From the NCBI GenBank assembly GCA_022828225.1, contig JAJEJG010000023.1, positions 45,001 through 109,000 on the forward strand: DNA of 64,000 nt, read 5' to 3'. This DNA comes from Nitrospirales bacterium. GTDB taxonomy: Bacteria; Nitrospirota; Nitrospiria; Nitrospirales; UBA8639. The position numbers were made by a program, and so were the translations under genes. Below the pieces are notes generated by a model that searched no databases, had not been told where the DNA came from, and saw only the letters and a list, made by a program, of their open reading frames with translations. This document shows positions 1 through 7,287 of the stretch, piece after piece (the first letter of the stretch is position 1; the number at the start of each line of letters is the position of its first letter).

Positions 1-415
1 CGCTGGCTCCCACCATCGGAACCGTGGAAGCCGGATCAACGGCCGCATGACTCAATGCCGCGATAATCCCGCACAAGAAATAAAAGACGATGAACTTGCC
101 ATGCCCCATCACGTCTTCAATGTTGTTCCCGAAAATCCACAGATAAAGCATGTTCCCGATCAGGTGCATCCAGCCGCCGTGCAGAAACATGCTGGTCACC
201 AGACTGCCGTAGGGCGACACCGCTACGAGTTCAGCCGGGAGTTCCGCATACCCGAACACGACCGCCGGGATGGCTCCATACTGATACACGAACGCTTGCC
301 CGCTCTGCTGCCCCAACGTCACCTGGTTCAGGAACACGACCACGCAGGCCACCAGAAACGCGATGGTCATGACGGGTTTGATTTCCGTCGGGTTGTCGTC
401 ACGCAGGGGAATCAT
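1..415 (-). CDS. Rhomboid-family intramembrane serine protease, 3' part cut by window edge
   Basis: Read from the ATG at 415, the frame stays open to the window edge for 138 residues. A first membrane segment spans about residues 15-30. The rhomboid signature HGGWMHLIGNMLYLW follows near residues 79-93, then another hydrophobic segment around 108-122. The reading ends at VGAS, so the presumed catalytic serine of the GxSG motif is encoded by bases 2-4, the last full codon before the edge. The family cleaves transmembrane substrates inside the membrane. No strong ribosome binding site is visible before the ATG. The 250 bases upstream hold the phased GCTATG array, which may therefore sit in this gene's control region. 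The C-terminal histidine half is outside the window. Confidence 0.9.
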   Translation of the reverse strand, partial: MIPLRDDNPTEIKPVMTIAFLVACVVVFLNQVTLGQQSGQAFVYQYGAIPAVVFGYAELPAELVAVSPYGSLVTSMFLHGGWMHLIGNMLYLWIFGNNIEDVMGHGKFIVFYFLCGIIAALSHAAVDPASTVPMVGAS

Positions 416-459
416 GGAATCACGCTGTGCCAGTTCTGCCGGCATGCCATCTGAAAGCT

Positions 460-642
460 GCTATGCCGTGCTATGCTTTGCTATGAAATGCTATGTTTTT
501 GCTATGATGTGCGATACAGTGCTATTTTTGCTATGTTCTTGCTATGAAATTGCGATGTCTTGCTATACTTTTGCTATGTATTTGCTATGATTTGCTATAT
601 TCATGCTATGATTATGCTATGGTTTTGCTATGCCTTGCTATG
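460..642. repeat. Helically phased array of 18 GCTATG-type hexamers
   Basis: GCTATG or a close variant begins at 460, 470, 480, 490, 501, 511, 521, 530, 541, 552, 562, 573, 584, 594, 605, 616, 627 and 637. Thirteen copies are exact, four have one mismatch and the copy at 511 has two. The steps are 9-11 bases with a mean of 10.4, the pitch of B-DNA, so all copies face the same side of the helix. The 3-5 bases between copies vary and are mostly A/T. The array fills the gap between the DHH phosphoesterase stop (669) and the rhomboid start (415). It breaks frame in all readings, so it is not coding. Its function is unknown. Fixed hexamer, variable spacer and constant pitch suggest a binding surface for a protein or intrinsically shaped DNA. 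Confidence 0.95.
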
Positions 643-668
643 CCACGCCATTTCCGGGCAACGCGATG

Positions 669-1505
669 CTACTTTCCGATGGGATTCAGGATATCCGCGT
701 CTTCAAGAGGAATGGAAAAACCCGCGGCATTGGCGTGCCCACCGCCCCCGTGCCGGACGGCAATGGCAGAGACGTCAGTGGTCCCCGGTTTCGAACGCAG
801 GCTGAAATATCGCCGGCCGTTCCGTTGATGCCAGATGATGCAGAACGGATAGTCCCGGCACAGGCGTTCACCGATCTGACTGGTCATAACCGGGCTGTAC
901 ACCGCCGGCACAGTTTCACCCTCGAACTCGACCAGAACCGATTCCTTGATGATCTTGGTGATCAGGACGTCTTCCCGGCGTAGAATCGCCCGGCCTTCGA
1001 TTTCCAACGTGTCCTGCGTCAGCCCGTCCCAGACCTGAAAATCAAACGGATACGAATCCAACGCGGCGTTGATCTCCCGGCTCTTGGGCAACCGCCATTC
1101 CCACAGATCCTTGTCCTGAATGTATTGCAGTAACCAGGGCACCGGCTCCGGGTGCGCCCATTCCCAGGCCAACACCGCGCCGCTTTTTTTCATATCGAAA
1201 TACGCGTACGGGAGACCGGCCAACGCGGCCTGCGCCGTCACGTGGTGATCCAGGATTCGCAAACTCGCCGTGAATTCGGCCAAGCGTTCGATGACTTCAC
1301 GAGGATAACTGAAGTCCACCATCACCACGTGGTCATGGGTCAAACCCGACGGCGGGGCCAGTCCATGTTCAACCGGCACATAGCGCGCGTCCGGATACTT
1401 CTTCCACAACGCCCAAGCCGCGCCGAACCCGTCCAGGCAATCGGCATGATACAGCACGACCGTCGGATCCTGTCCTGACAACGGTTTGTCCGTAGACTCT
1501 CTCAT
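669..1505 (-). CDS. DHH/DHHA1-family phosphoesterase
   Basis: This 278-residue protein carries the DHH-superfamily metal site: HADCLDG (20-26), VDFSYP (63-68) and LDHH (85-88). A glycine-rich GGGGHANAAGF stretch near the C-terminus is typical of the DHHA1 substrate-binding domain. Relatives are RecJ-like and nanoRNase/pAp phosphatase-like enzymes that hydrolyse phosphodiester bonds in short nucleic acids or nucleotides. The exact substrate cannot be read from the sequence. It lacks the extra domains of RecJ and is close in size to stand-alone DHH phosphohydrolases. The ATG at 1505 is the first in frame. It is transcribed towards the rhomboid gene across the GCTATG array, and divergently from vapBC. 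Confidence 0.85.
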   Translation of the reverse strand: MRESTDKPLSGQDPTVVLYHADCLDGFGAAWALWKKYPDARYVPVEHGLAPPSGLTHDHVVMVDFSYPREVIERLAEFTASLRILDHHVTAQAALAGLPYAYFDMKKSGAVLAWEWAHPEPVPWLLQYIQDKDLWEWRLPKSREINAALDSYPFDFQVWDGLTQDTLEIEGRAILRREDVLITKIIKESVLVEFEGETVPAVYSPVMTSQIGERLCRDYPFCIIWHQRNGRRYFSLRSKPGTTDVSAIAVRHGGGGHANAAGFSIPLEDADILNPIGK

Positions 1506-1595
1506 CGTTCAAGACCATAGCACGAATCCGGTTGCAGACAAAATCCTTTGACAATTCCCGCTGCCAAGCTGGTGACGAGAGTCTCTGGTGTTGCA

Positions 1596-1644
1596 TATAA
1601 TGACGACATCACGTATGGTAGAAGCAATATTTTATTTCTACCAT
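1596..1644 (+). promoter_or_regulatory. vapBC promoter and operator palindrome
   Basis: TATAAT at 1596-1601 is a good -10 box; the -35 is weak. Just downstream lies a perfect inverted repeat, ATGGTAGAA (1615-1623) and TTCTACCAT (1636-1644), with a 12-base AT-rich centre. The half-sites are 21 bp apart, two helical turns. It ends 10 bases before the antitoxin start, the usual place for VapB or VapBC to bind and repress its own operon. Confidence 0.7.
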
Positions 1645-1654
1645 TTGATGCAAG

Positions 1655-1912
1655 ATGGGCCTTAACATCAAAAACGACGAAACTTGCCGGCTTGCCGGCG
1701 AGTTGGCCAAGTTGACCGGCGAGACCATGACCGGCGCGATTACCGTGGCATTGCGCGAACGCCTTGAGCGCGAGAAGCGCGAGCGTAGCGTCGAGACCCG
1801 CGTGCAAGAGATGCGCGCCATTGCCGAGCGGTGCGCCAAGCTCATGGGGCCGGGACCTTCGGCCGTGGAAATCGGCGATATGCTGTATGACGAGCGGGGA
1901 TTGCCCAAGTGA
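1655..1912 (+). CDS. vapB: VapB-type antitoxin
   Basis: An 85-residue protein that resembles the short VapB antitoxins of the Rv0623/PSK type. The N-terminal MGLNIKNDETCRLAGELA segment fits a ribbon-helix-helix-like DNA-binding region. It is followed by a charged helix rich in Arg and Glu and a C-terminal tail that would wrap the toxin. It neutralises the PIN-domain RNase encoded next. The stop codon TGA (1910-1912) overlaps the toxin's GTG start (1909-1911), so translation is coupled. An operator-like palindrome lies immediately upstream. The ATG at 1655 has only a weak ribosome binding site. Confidence 0.88.
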   Translation: MGLNIKNDETCRLAGELAKLTGETMTGAITVALRERLEREKRERSVETRVQEMRAIAERCAKLMGPGPSAVEIGDMLYDERGLPK

Positions 1913-2295
1913 TCGTCGACAGCTCAGCCATCGTCGCCATTCTCAACCGCGAGCCGGATGCAGGACGCTACGAGACCGCGGTCGCCACGGCATCGAATTG
2001 CCGTATGTCCGTGATCAATCTGTTTGAGGCCTCTATTGTTGTCGAAGCTCGTGGCGGTGCGGCTGCCGGGCATGAACTTGATACGTTCGTAGACAGGGCC
2101 GGGATCACGTTGATGCCGGTCACGACCGATCACATTGATGCAGCCCGCCGTGCTTGGCGGCGCTTCGGCAAGGGGAATCACCGGGCGGCGTTGAATTTCG
2201 GCGACTGTTTTGCCTACGCGCTCGCCAAAACAACAGGCGAGCCGCTCCTGTTCAAAGGCAAGGATTTCACCCACACCGATATCGAACCGGCGTGA
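1909..2295 (+). CDS. vapC: VapC-type PIN-domain RNase toxin
   Basis: 128 residues with the PIN-domain acidic set visible: D4 in MIVDSS, E40 in NLFEAS, D99 in NFGDCFAYALA, and D119 or D124 near the end. Members are Mg-dependent endoribonucleases that usually cut tRNA or rRNA and are held inactive by VapB. The GTG start overlaps the antitoxin stop, the standard vapBC arrangement. Length and all key residues are intact, so the module appears functional. The target RNA cannot be predicted from sequence. Confidence 0.93.
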   Translation: MIVDSSAIVAILNREPDAGRYETAVATASNCRMSVINLFEASIVVEARGGAAAGHELDTFVDRAGITLMPVTTDHIDAARRAWRRFGKGNHRAALNFGDCFAYALAKTTGEPLLFKGKDFTHTDIEPA

Positions 2296-2314
2296 GTTTG
2301 CCCCCTCCCACCAC

Positions 2315-3586
2315 TCAGGACTCTTGAGCCAACGCCTGCGGAAGCCCGTTCAACCAATCGATGAGTTGCCTGAGTCGACCCGCGTCCTGTCGATGATAGG
2401 GGAGAATCAACCGGGGGAGAGAGCGCGCTTCCGGATCATCGAGTTCCGGCGCCAATGCTTTCCCTTGCACGATGACCCCGTTGGGAGCGAGATCGTGAAA
2501 TCGCGACCTGACTTCCTTGAGTTGCACCGGAGTCAAGGCATGTCGCATCCGGATAACCAGGGATTCTTTTACGAACCGGTATGAATGAAAGTTCCGATAG
2601 AAGCGTTGGATTTCGTCGGCCGCAGCCTCGGCATTGTCGAAAACTTTCAACAATGACAAATCCGATTCAGTAATGAATCCCCGAGTCAACAGATCGTGCG
2701 ACACAAAATCCATCCACCGGGTCCAATAATCAGAGCCCGGCGTCTGGAGACAGACAATCGGCATGACGTTCGCCTTGCCGGTCTGGATCAAGGTCAGCAG
2801 TTCGAACGCTTCGTCCATGGTCCCGAACCCGCCGGGGAAAAAGGCGGCGGCCTGCGATTCCCGCACGAACAGGAGTTTCCTGGTAAAGAAGTACTTCAGG
2901 TGAACCAGCTTGGGGTCGCCGGCGATGGTGGGGTTCGCGGATTGCTCAAAGGGCAGCATGATATTGACGCCGAAACTCATGTCCTTGCCCGCTCCCTGGT
3001 GGCCGGCCTCCATGATGCCTGGCCCCGCGCCGGTAATCACCATGAACCCGCGCCGGCTCAACATCTGCCCCAACCGCGCAGCCAGTTGAAAATTGGGGTC
3101 GTCGGAAGGCGTCCTGGCCGACCCGTAGATGCTCACTTTCAGACAGTGTTCATAGGGCTGAAAGATCCGGAACGCATGTTGAAGTTCCTTGAACGCCCGG
3201 CTCATGATCTTCACGTCCAACAGGTCGGGCGGCTGTTCGGCCATCCTGACGACACCGGCCAACATGCCCCGGATCAACGTGCTGCGCTGGTCATCTGATG
3301 AGTTCGCCAGGACCCTTTCGAGTCTCGTCAGCAGGGCTTCGTGATCCTCCGGTAGCTCGCCGGACAGCAGACTCGCGCCCGATTCCTGATCAGCCGACGG
3401 CATCACGACGCTGGCCAACACCCCCGCGTCCACGTGACTTCGCCAGCCTTTGGATGACTCCGGTCGAACACGTTGAAGTCTGGCCAGCACGTGATCGTGC
3501 TCGTCCCCCAGTTCGTGCGACAGAATGCTCGTTCCCGGCTCGGGAGCGGCAGGTGGAAAATGGTTCGAGTTGTGTCCGTTCATCAT
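2315..3586 (-). CDS. LOG/TIGR00730-family Rossmann-fold protein with duplicated N-terminal segment
   Basis: 423 residues from the ATG at 3586, chosen because AGAGGTGA lies about 7 bases upstream; a GTG at 3595 would overlap that site. The C-terminal two thirds is a LOG-type (lysine-decarboxylase-like) domain with GAGPGIMEA near 186-194 and the signature PGGFGTMDE at 251-259. LOG proteins are cytokinin-riboside-monophosphate or nucleotide phosphoribohydrolases. Ahead of it are two tandem copies of a roughly 48-residue unit, at about 18-64 and 70-117. They share the pattern G-S-LS-EL, then (D/E)H, then RL-RV, SS, RS, G-LA-VV. That N-terminal extension is unusual for the family. The protein is transcribed divergently from dus. 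Confidence 0.85.
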   Translation of the reverse strand: MMNGHNSNHFPPAAPEPGTSILSHELGDEHDHVLARLQRVRPESSKGWRSHVDAGVLASVVMPSADQESGASLLSGELPEDHEALLTRLERVLANSSDDQRSTLIRGMLAGVVRMAEQPPDLLDVKIMSRAFKELQHAFRIFQPYEHCLKVSIYGSARTPSDDPNFQLAARLGQMLSRRGFMVITGAGPGIMEAGHQGAGKDMSFGVNIMLPFEQSANPTIAGDPKLVHLKYFFTRKLLFVRESQAAAFFPGGFGTMDEAFELLTLIQTGKANVMPIVCLQTPGSDYWTRWMDFVSHDLLTRGFITESDLSLLKVFDNAEAAADEIQRFYRNFHSYRFVKESLVIRMRHALTPVQLKEVRSRFHDLAPNGVIVQGKALAPELDDPEARSLPRLILPYHRQDAGRLRQLIDWLNGLPQALAQES

Positions 3587-3676
3587 GGCGATCACCTCTT
3601 GTCAAACTTTCCGAACATTGCGCCGGACAATGCTCTCCTCTATCTTATATTGAACTCTTTCTCTATATTGTACCCT

Positions 3677-4846
3677 ATGTCGTCTTCTTCAACGCGCATG
3701 GCTTCCGGTATGAGCTTCTGGCATCACCTTCCCCAGCCCATCATCGGACTGGCTCCCATGGACGGAGTCACCGATATTGCGTTCCGTCACATTATCGCCA
3801 ACTACGGCCGGCCGGACGTGATCTTTACGGAATTCACCAATGTCCACGATATTTGCCAGGGCCGGGTCATGGGCTGGGAGCCGTTACGGTACACCGGCGG
3901 GCAACGCCCCATCGTGGCCCAACTCTACGGAAAGGAGCCGCTGTTGTTTTACCAGGCCGCCCACGTGGTGAGTGAACTCGGGTTCGACGGCCTGGATATC
4001 AACATGGGGTGCCCGTCGAAAAACGTGGCGTCGTCCGGATGCGGCGCCGGGCTCATCAGAACGCCGGAACTGGCCCTCGATATCATGGACGCGACCGAAC
4101 GCGGGCTGCGCGATTGGGCCGACGGGCAAACTTTGGCCGAAGCCGGGCTCAAACCCGGCATCGTCGAAAAAGTGCGCATGGCGCGTGCCGCGCAGGACCA
4201 TCAGGCCCCGCCGCGTGCCGCCCTTCCGCTTTCAGTGAAGACGCGCCTGGGGTACGACTCCGTCATTATCAAGGAATGGAGCGCGTGCCTGGCCCAAGGC
4301 CGGCCGCAGGTCATGTCCATCCACGGGCGCACGTTGAAACAAATGTACCGGGGCGACGCGGATTGGGACGCGATCGCCGAGGCCACTGCTCAAATCCGCC
4401 AACAAGGCATTCTCGTGTTGGGCAACGGCGACATCGGCTCCTTGAACGAAGCCATCGCCCGCATCCGTGCCAGCGGGGTGGACGGCATCCTCATCGGCCG
4501 GGCGGCTCTGGGCAACCCGTGGATCTTTCACGGCAAAGAAGCGATCCGGGAGGCCGTGAGAACGCATTCCCGGTATCCGGTTCCCGAACCAACGGTCTCC
4601 CTGGAAGACCGGTTCGACATGATCCTGAAGCACGCCCGCACGTTTGAACGGTTTCACGATGCGCCCCGTTTCCCGCGCATGCGCAAACACCTGGGCTGGT
4701 ATTGCAGCGGCTTTCCGCATGCGGCCGCCCTGCGCGCCGATATGGTCAAAACCAACAATTCCGGGGACGTGAAACGGTTGCTCCACGAATACGTCTCCCG
4801 GCACGTCGCCTCCGACGTCGAAGCTCTCACCGCCGCACCGGCGTAG
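3677..4846 (+). CDS. dus: tRNA-dihydrouridine synthase (Dus family)
   Basis: 389 residues from ATG 3677; a second ATG eight codons on is also possible, and neither has a strong ribosome binding site. FMN-binding motif LAPMDGVTD lies at 25-33 and the Dus signature with the catalytic cysteine, GCPSKN, at 111-116 (Cys112). The barrel continues through SVKTRLGYD, the IHGRT motif and GNGDI, and an IGRAALGNPW phosphate-binding stretch. The enzyme reduces specific uridines in tRNA to dihydrouridine with NAD(P)H. Which of the bacterial subfamilies (A, B or C) it belongs to is not clear. It is followed after 15 bases by maf on the same strand. Confidence 0.92.
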   Translation: MSSSSTRMASGMSFWHHLPQPIIGLAPMDGVTDIAFRHIIANYGRPDVIFTEFTNVHDICQGRVMGWEPLRYTGGQRPIVAQLYGKEPLLFYQAAHVVSELGFDGLDINMGCPSKNVASSGCGAGLIRTPELALDIMDATERGLRDWADGQTLAEAGLKPGIVEKVRMARAAQDHQAPPRAALPLSVKTRLGYDSVIIKEWSACLAQGRPQVMSIHGRTLKQMYRGDADWDAIAEATAQIRQQGILVLGNGDIGSLNEAIARIRASGVDGILIGRAALGNPWIFHGKEAIREAVRTHSRYPVPEPTVSLEDRFDMILKHARTFERFHDAPRFPRMRKHLGWYCSGFPHAAALRADMVKTNNSGDVKRLLHEYVSRHVASDVEALTAAPA

Positions 4847-4861
4847 CCCCCCGAAGCACTC

Positions 4862-5488
4862 GTGTCCCTCATCCTGGCTTCCACTTCCCCGCGCCGCCGC
4901 GAACTGCTGGCCCTGCTCGGCATCGCGTTCGAGGTCGTCCCGCCCGCGGCCGAGGAAGTCCCCTCCCCCGGCCTGTCCCCCCGGGAGCAAGCGAAACAAT
5001 TCGCGCTGGATAAGGCGCTCTCCATCGCCCGCCGGCATCCGGATGACCTGGTGCTGGGCAGCGACACGGTGATCGAGATCGACGGAACGCTGGTGGGCAA
5101 GCCGCAGGACCTCGACGACGCCGAATCCATGCTGCGGCAACTCCGGGGACGGACTCACCACGTACACACCGGCATCGCGCTCCTGCGCCAGGCCGCACAC
5201 GTAACTGTCGTCCGGGCCGAGACCGCCCTGGTTCGGATGACGCCGTTCACGGACCGGGAACTCAGGCGCTATCTGGAGACCGAAGAAAGTTTAGGGAAGG
5301 CCGGGGCGTATTCGATTCAAGGGGAAGCGGCGCGGTTCATTGAAAAGATCGAGGGAGATTACCCCACCATCGTCGGATTGCCCTTGCGGCAAACAGCCGA
5401 CCTCTTGGAACAACAGGGCGTCATCCTGCCGACACCCGTCGAAGAGATTTACCGCCTGAAGCCCTACGCGAATTGGAAGGAGTTTTGA
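4862..5488 (+). CDS. maf: Maf-like nucleoside triphosphate pyrophosphatase
   Basis: 208 residues starting at GTG 4862. It opens with the Maf signature ILASTSPRRRELL (residues 4-16) and has the conserved GSDTVI (66-71) with the catalytic aspartate. It ends with the usual GLPL segment. Maf proteins hydrolyse canonical or modified NTPs (dTTP, UTP, m5U/pseudo-UTP) to the monophosphate and so clean the nucleotide pool; some are linked to septum arrest. It probably shares a transcript with dus. Two strong hairpins follow the stop codon. Confidence 0.92.
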   Translation: MSLILASTSPRRRELLALLGIAFEVVPPAAEEVPSPGLSPREQAKQFALDKALSIARRHPDDLVLGSDTVIEIDGTLVGKPQDLDDAESMLRQLRGRTHHVHTGIALLRQAAHVTVVRAETALVRMTPFTDRELRRYLETEESLGKAGAYSIQGEAARFIEKIEGDYPTIVGLPLRQTADLLEQQGVILPTPVEEIYRLKPYANWKEF

Positions 5489-5495
5489 GGGCTTA

Positions 5496-5546
5496 GCGGG
5501 GTTTCGCCCCCGCACGACGAGGTCCTTTTGTTTCGGCAAAAGGACC
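5496..5546. terminator. Two consecutive hairpins after maf
   Basis: GCGGGG (5496-5501) pairs with CCCCGC (5508-5513). GGTCCTTTTG (5521-5530) pairs perfectly with CAAAAGGACC (5537-5546) around a six-base loop. Neither is followed by a clear T run, so they may be Rho-type 3' end structures or a mobile repeat rather than classical terminators. Confidence 0.45.
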
Positions 5547-5722
5547 CAAAACCATGTCCGCCCTGCATGGCCCTTTGGGTTCCCTGCGAGGCTTGCCGAG
5601 TCCGGCGGCTGCGCAACTCGCTCCGCTCAGACAGTGCTCGCCGTTGCTCCGGACTCGGCTGCACTTCTCGGCCATGCAGAAGGCGGTGGTGCAACTGACA
5701 ATGATTTGAAAAATGCCATAAA
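5547..5722. other. Intergenic stretch, no gene recognised
   Basis: This stretch holds open frames on the minus strand but none looks like a protein I recognise. The composition is typical of repeat-derived spacer. It lies between the maf hairpins and a strong terminator. I see no convincing start with a ribosome binding site. Confidence 0.4.
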
Positions 5723-5753
5723 AAAGGCGGCCCTTGTATCAAGGACCGCCTTT
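5723..5753 (-). terminator. Rho-independent terminator (minus strand)
   Basis: The left arm at 5723-5736 (AAAGGCGGCCCTTG) pairs with the right arm at 5740-5753 (CAAGGACCGCCTTT) around a TAT loop, with one internal mismatch. On the minus strand the stem is followed by a run of T residues. It would have ended the PCP_red-like gene before the insertion that now separates the gene from it. Confidence 0.8.
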
Positions 5754-5777
5754 GTGGAATCAATTCCCGACTCTACT

Positions 5778-5836
5778 TTACATGAACTTCATGAACTTTT
5801 CCTTGGCTTCGTCCATGAGTTCGGCGGAGTCCGTGA
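5778..5836 (-). pseudogene. Duplicated 3' end of the PCP_red-domain gene
   Basis: On the minus strand this reads SAELMDEAKEKFMKFM and a TAA stop, the same C-terminus as the intact gene that ends at 6544. Fifty bases (5780-5829) are identical to 6546-6595, followed by one mismatch and five more identical bases. Upstream of 5836 the similarity ends. Together the two copies form direct repeats 766 bp apart that bracket remnants of toxin-antitoxin genes. Confidence 0.9.
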
Positions 5837-5858
5837 TCTCGGAAGTACGCTCCGGGAA

Positions 5859-5957
5859 ATGAAAACCGTCGTCGATACCAACGTTCTCATATCGGGTATC
5901 TTCTTTGACGGGCCGCCGGCACGAATCCTGAACTCACACGGTTTGTTTAAGAGGTGA
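5859..5957 (+). pseudogene. Truncated PIN-domain toxin (5' fragment)
   Basis: Reads MKTVVDTNVLISGIFF and continues through GPPARIL to a stop after 32 codons. This is the start of a PIN-family toxin of the COG1569 kind, including the first catalytic aspartate (VVDTNVLIS). The rest of the domain is missing: the similarity stops where the 3' end of the opposing higA-like gene begins. The fragment cannot form an active PIN fold. It is part of the remnant cassette between the direct repeats at 5780 and 6546. Confidence 0.75.
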
Positions 5958-6236
5958 ACCTACTCTGATTCCTTTGGCCCATTTTTCAACTTGCGCAGCA
6001 TCATATTGAAACTGGACCCGCATCCACCCTTCGGCTGTTCCTCCAAAAATTTTCGAAAGCCTGACGGCCATCTCCCAAGATAAATCCGCCTTTTCATTCA
6101 CAAGGTTGCTCAACGCAGAGCGCGACACGTTCAAGCGTTTAGCCGCCTCGGTCACCGTTAAACCACTCCGCTCCAGACAGTCCACGTTCACCAGAACGCC
6201 TGGATGTGGAGGATTTTTCATTTTTATCGCCTTCAC
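5934..6236 (-). CDS. higA: HigA-type antitoxin (XRE helix-turn-helix)
   Basis: 100 residues with the HigA layout. NPPHPGVLV lies near the N-terminus, then a Cro/XRE helix-turn-helix (LTVTEAAKRLNVSRSALSNL, about residues 26-45), then DLSWEMAVRLSKIFGGTAEGW, which is characteristic of the family. A second in-frame ATG six codons in (MKNPPHPG) matches the usual family start better. The partner toxin reading frame immediately upstream is broken, so this antitoxin now stands alone. It shares family and order with the intact pair at 37.7-38.3 kb. It runs to 5934 and overlaps the PIN fragment on the other strand by 24 bases. Confidence 0.85.
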   Translation of the reverse strand: MKAIKMKNPPHPGVLVNVDCLERSGLTVTEAAKRLNVSRSALSNLVNEKADLSWEMAVRLSKIFGGTAEGWMRVQFQYDAAQVEKWAKGIRVGSPLKQTV

Positions 6237-6250
6237 CGCAACACGCCTTC

Positions 6251-6531
6251 CTAGTGATAATCTTCCAGATTCACGTCAAGGGCATAACCATCTTCAAAAC
6301 GGAAGTAATCCGCCAATTCGCTCGTACTGTGACGCTCCATACTCCTCTTCTGTCGCCCTTAAGCTCATGCAATTTATATTCATGGACATCCATATCCTCT
6401 ATACGCTCCGCCGCCGCCAGCCGCGCCAGGATAGTCCGTATCCGTCTTACCAGATCGGGGGGAAGCTTTCGGGTATCGTTTTCTTCAAAATACCGCTTCA
6501 GCCCCCGATGCTTAAGGAAGGTTGAAGTTAA
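6251..6531 (-). pseudogene. higB: HigB/RelE-type toxin, frameshifted and without a start
   Basis: On the minus strand the frame reads KHRGLKRYFEEND and later LKGDRRGVWSVTVRANWRIT, a clear HigB/RelE-like toxin. Near 6301-6306 one base is missing. The final part (FRFEDGYALDVNLEDYH, stop at 6251) is only readable after a frame change. At the other end no start codon is found before a stop, because the frame runs into the duplicated gene end at 6546. The intact paralogue is at 37737-38015. A sequencing error could explain the single frameshift but not the missing start. Confidence 0.8.
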
Positions 6532-6543
6532 CCTATGCCCGCG

Positions 6544-7287
6544 TCACATGAACTTCATGAACTTTTCCTTGGCTTCGTCCATGAGTTCGGCGGAGACCGT
6601 GGTCGCGCCGCGTTCCTGGGCCAATCGTTCGATTTCCTTGCGGGCCATGGGTTGAATGAAGTCCGGGATGTTGCGCAGTCGCTCTTCGGCTTCGGGCGAC
6701 CAGTTCAGGCCGTTCGATGAATTCTTGGAATCATCCATGACTTGCAACGTGACCGTCGTATAGCCGTTCTTCCGCGCGTACGTTTCCACGCTGCCCTTGA
6801 CCATCGGCTGCACGAACGACGGCAGCTTGTCCAACCGTTCCTGCGCGTCGGGACTCCATTGCAGCGCGGCCGGTTGCGTGCCGGTGGAGGCCTCGCCGCT
6901 GGTTAATCCCATCTGTGCGACCATCGCAGAAAACGGACAGCCGCCGGACTCGCCCTCTTTGGCGGGGGCCCCCGATGCGGGGGCCGCGGTCTGCCCGGCG
7001 CTGATTTTGTCGTTCAGATAGGCCGCCATGGACCCGGACGGTGCCGGAGCGCCGACGTCTTCTTTTAGCGTACCCCTCGTCATTTCCAATGGAGAAGGAG
7101 CCACCGTCCGTCCGCCAAGCTGTACGCCTAGGGAACTGACCATTTGGGTTTCGCCCGGATTCGTCACCATGGACACCTTCGCCTCGCAGGAGGGGCAGGC
7201 GAAAAACACTCCGAGCGATCCTTCGGCGGGTTTCTCGACTTTTTCAAAACTCATATAGGTTTCACAGTTCAAGCAGACGAATTTCAT
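6544..7287 (-). CDS. Zinc-ribbon protein with two PCP_red-like domains
   Basis: 247 residues. The N-terminus has two CxxC pairs (C5/C8 and C31/C34), a rubredoxin-like zinc ribbon. After a low-complexity Ala/Pro/Gly linker (about 75-140) come two copies of a roughly 50-residue helical unit. The first starts WSPDAQERLDKLPSFVQPM and the second WSPEAEERLRNIPDFIQPM. This unit matches the small domain found at the C-terminus of the light-independent protochlorophyllide reductase B subunit (PCP_red). In non-phototrophs such proteins have no settled function; a redox or Fe-S maturation role is a guess supported by the Mrp neighbour. Its last 50 bases are duplicated at 5780-5829. Confidence 0.75.
   Translation of the reverse strand: MKFVCLNCETYMSFEKVEKPAEGSLGVFFACPSCEAKVSMVTNPGETQMVSSLGVQLGGRTVAPSPLEMTRGTLKEDVGAPAPSGSMAAYLNDKISAGQTAAPASGAPAKEGESGGCPFSAMVAQMGLTSGEASTGTQPAALQWSPDAQERLDKLPSFVQPMVKGSVETYARKNGYTTVTLQVMDDSKNSSNGLNWSPEAEERLRNIPDFIQPMARKEIERLAQERGATTVSAELMDEAKEKFMKFM

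Noticed and set aside
460-642. CRISPR array
   Set aside because: The repeat word is only six bases with 3-5 base spacers; CRISPR repeats are over 20 bases with spacers of about 30.
363-828. Several overlapping plus-strand open frames rich in Cys, Tyr, Ala and Met
   Set aside because: They are translations of the GCTATG array; the 10-11 base period shifts frame each unit, and no ribosome binding site or protein-like pattern is present.
4232-5200. A 322-codon minus-strand open frame across dus and maf
   Set aside because: Both genes are intact on the plus strand and the antisense frame reads as low-complexity shadow.
5493-5763. Minus-strand open frames after maf as genes
   Set aside because: They cross two hairpins and a terminator, have no start signal, and look like translated repeat sequence.
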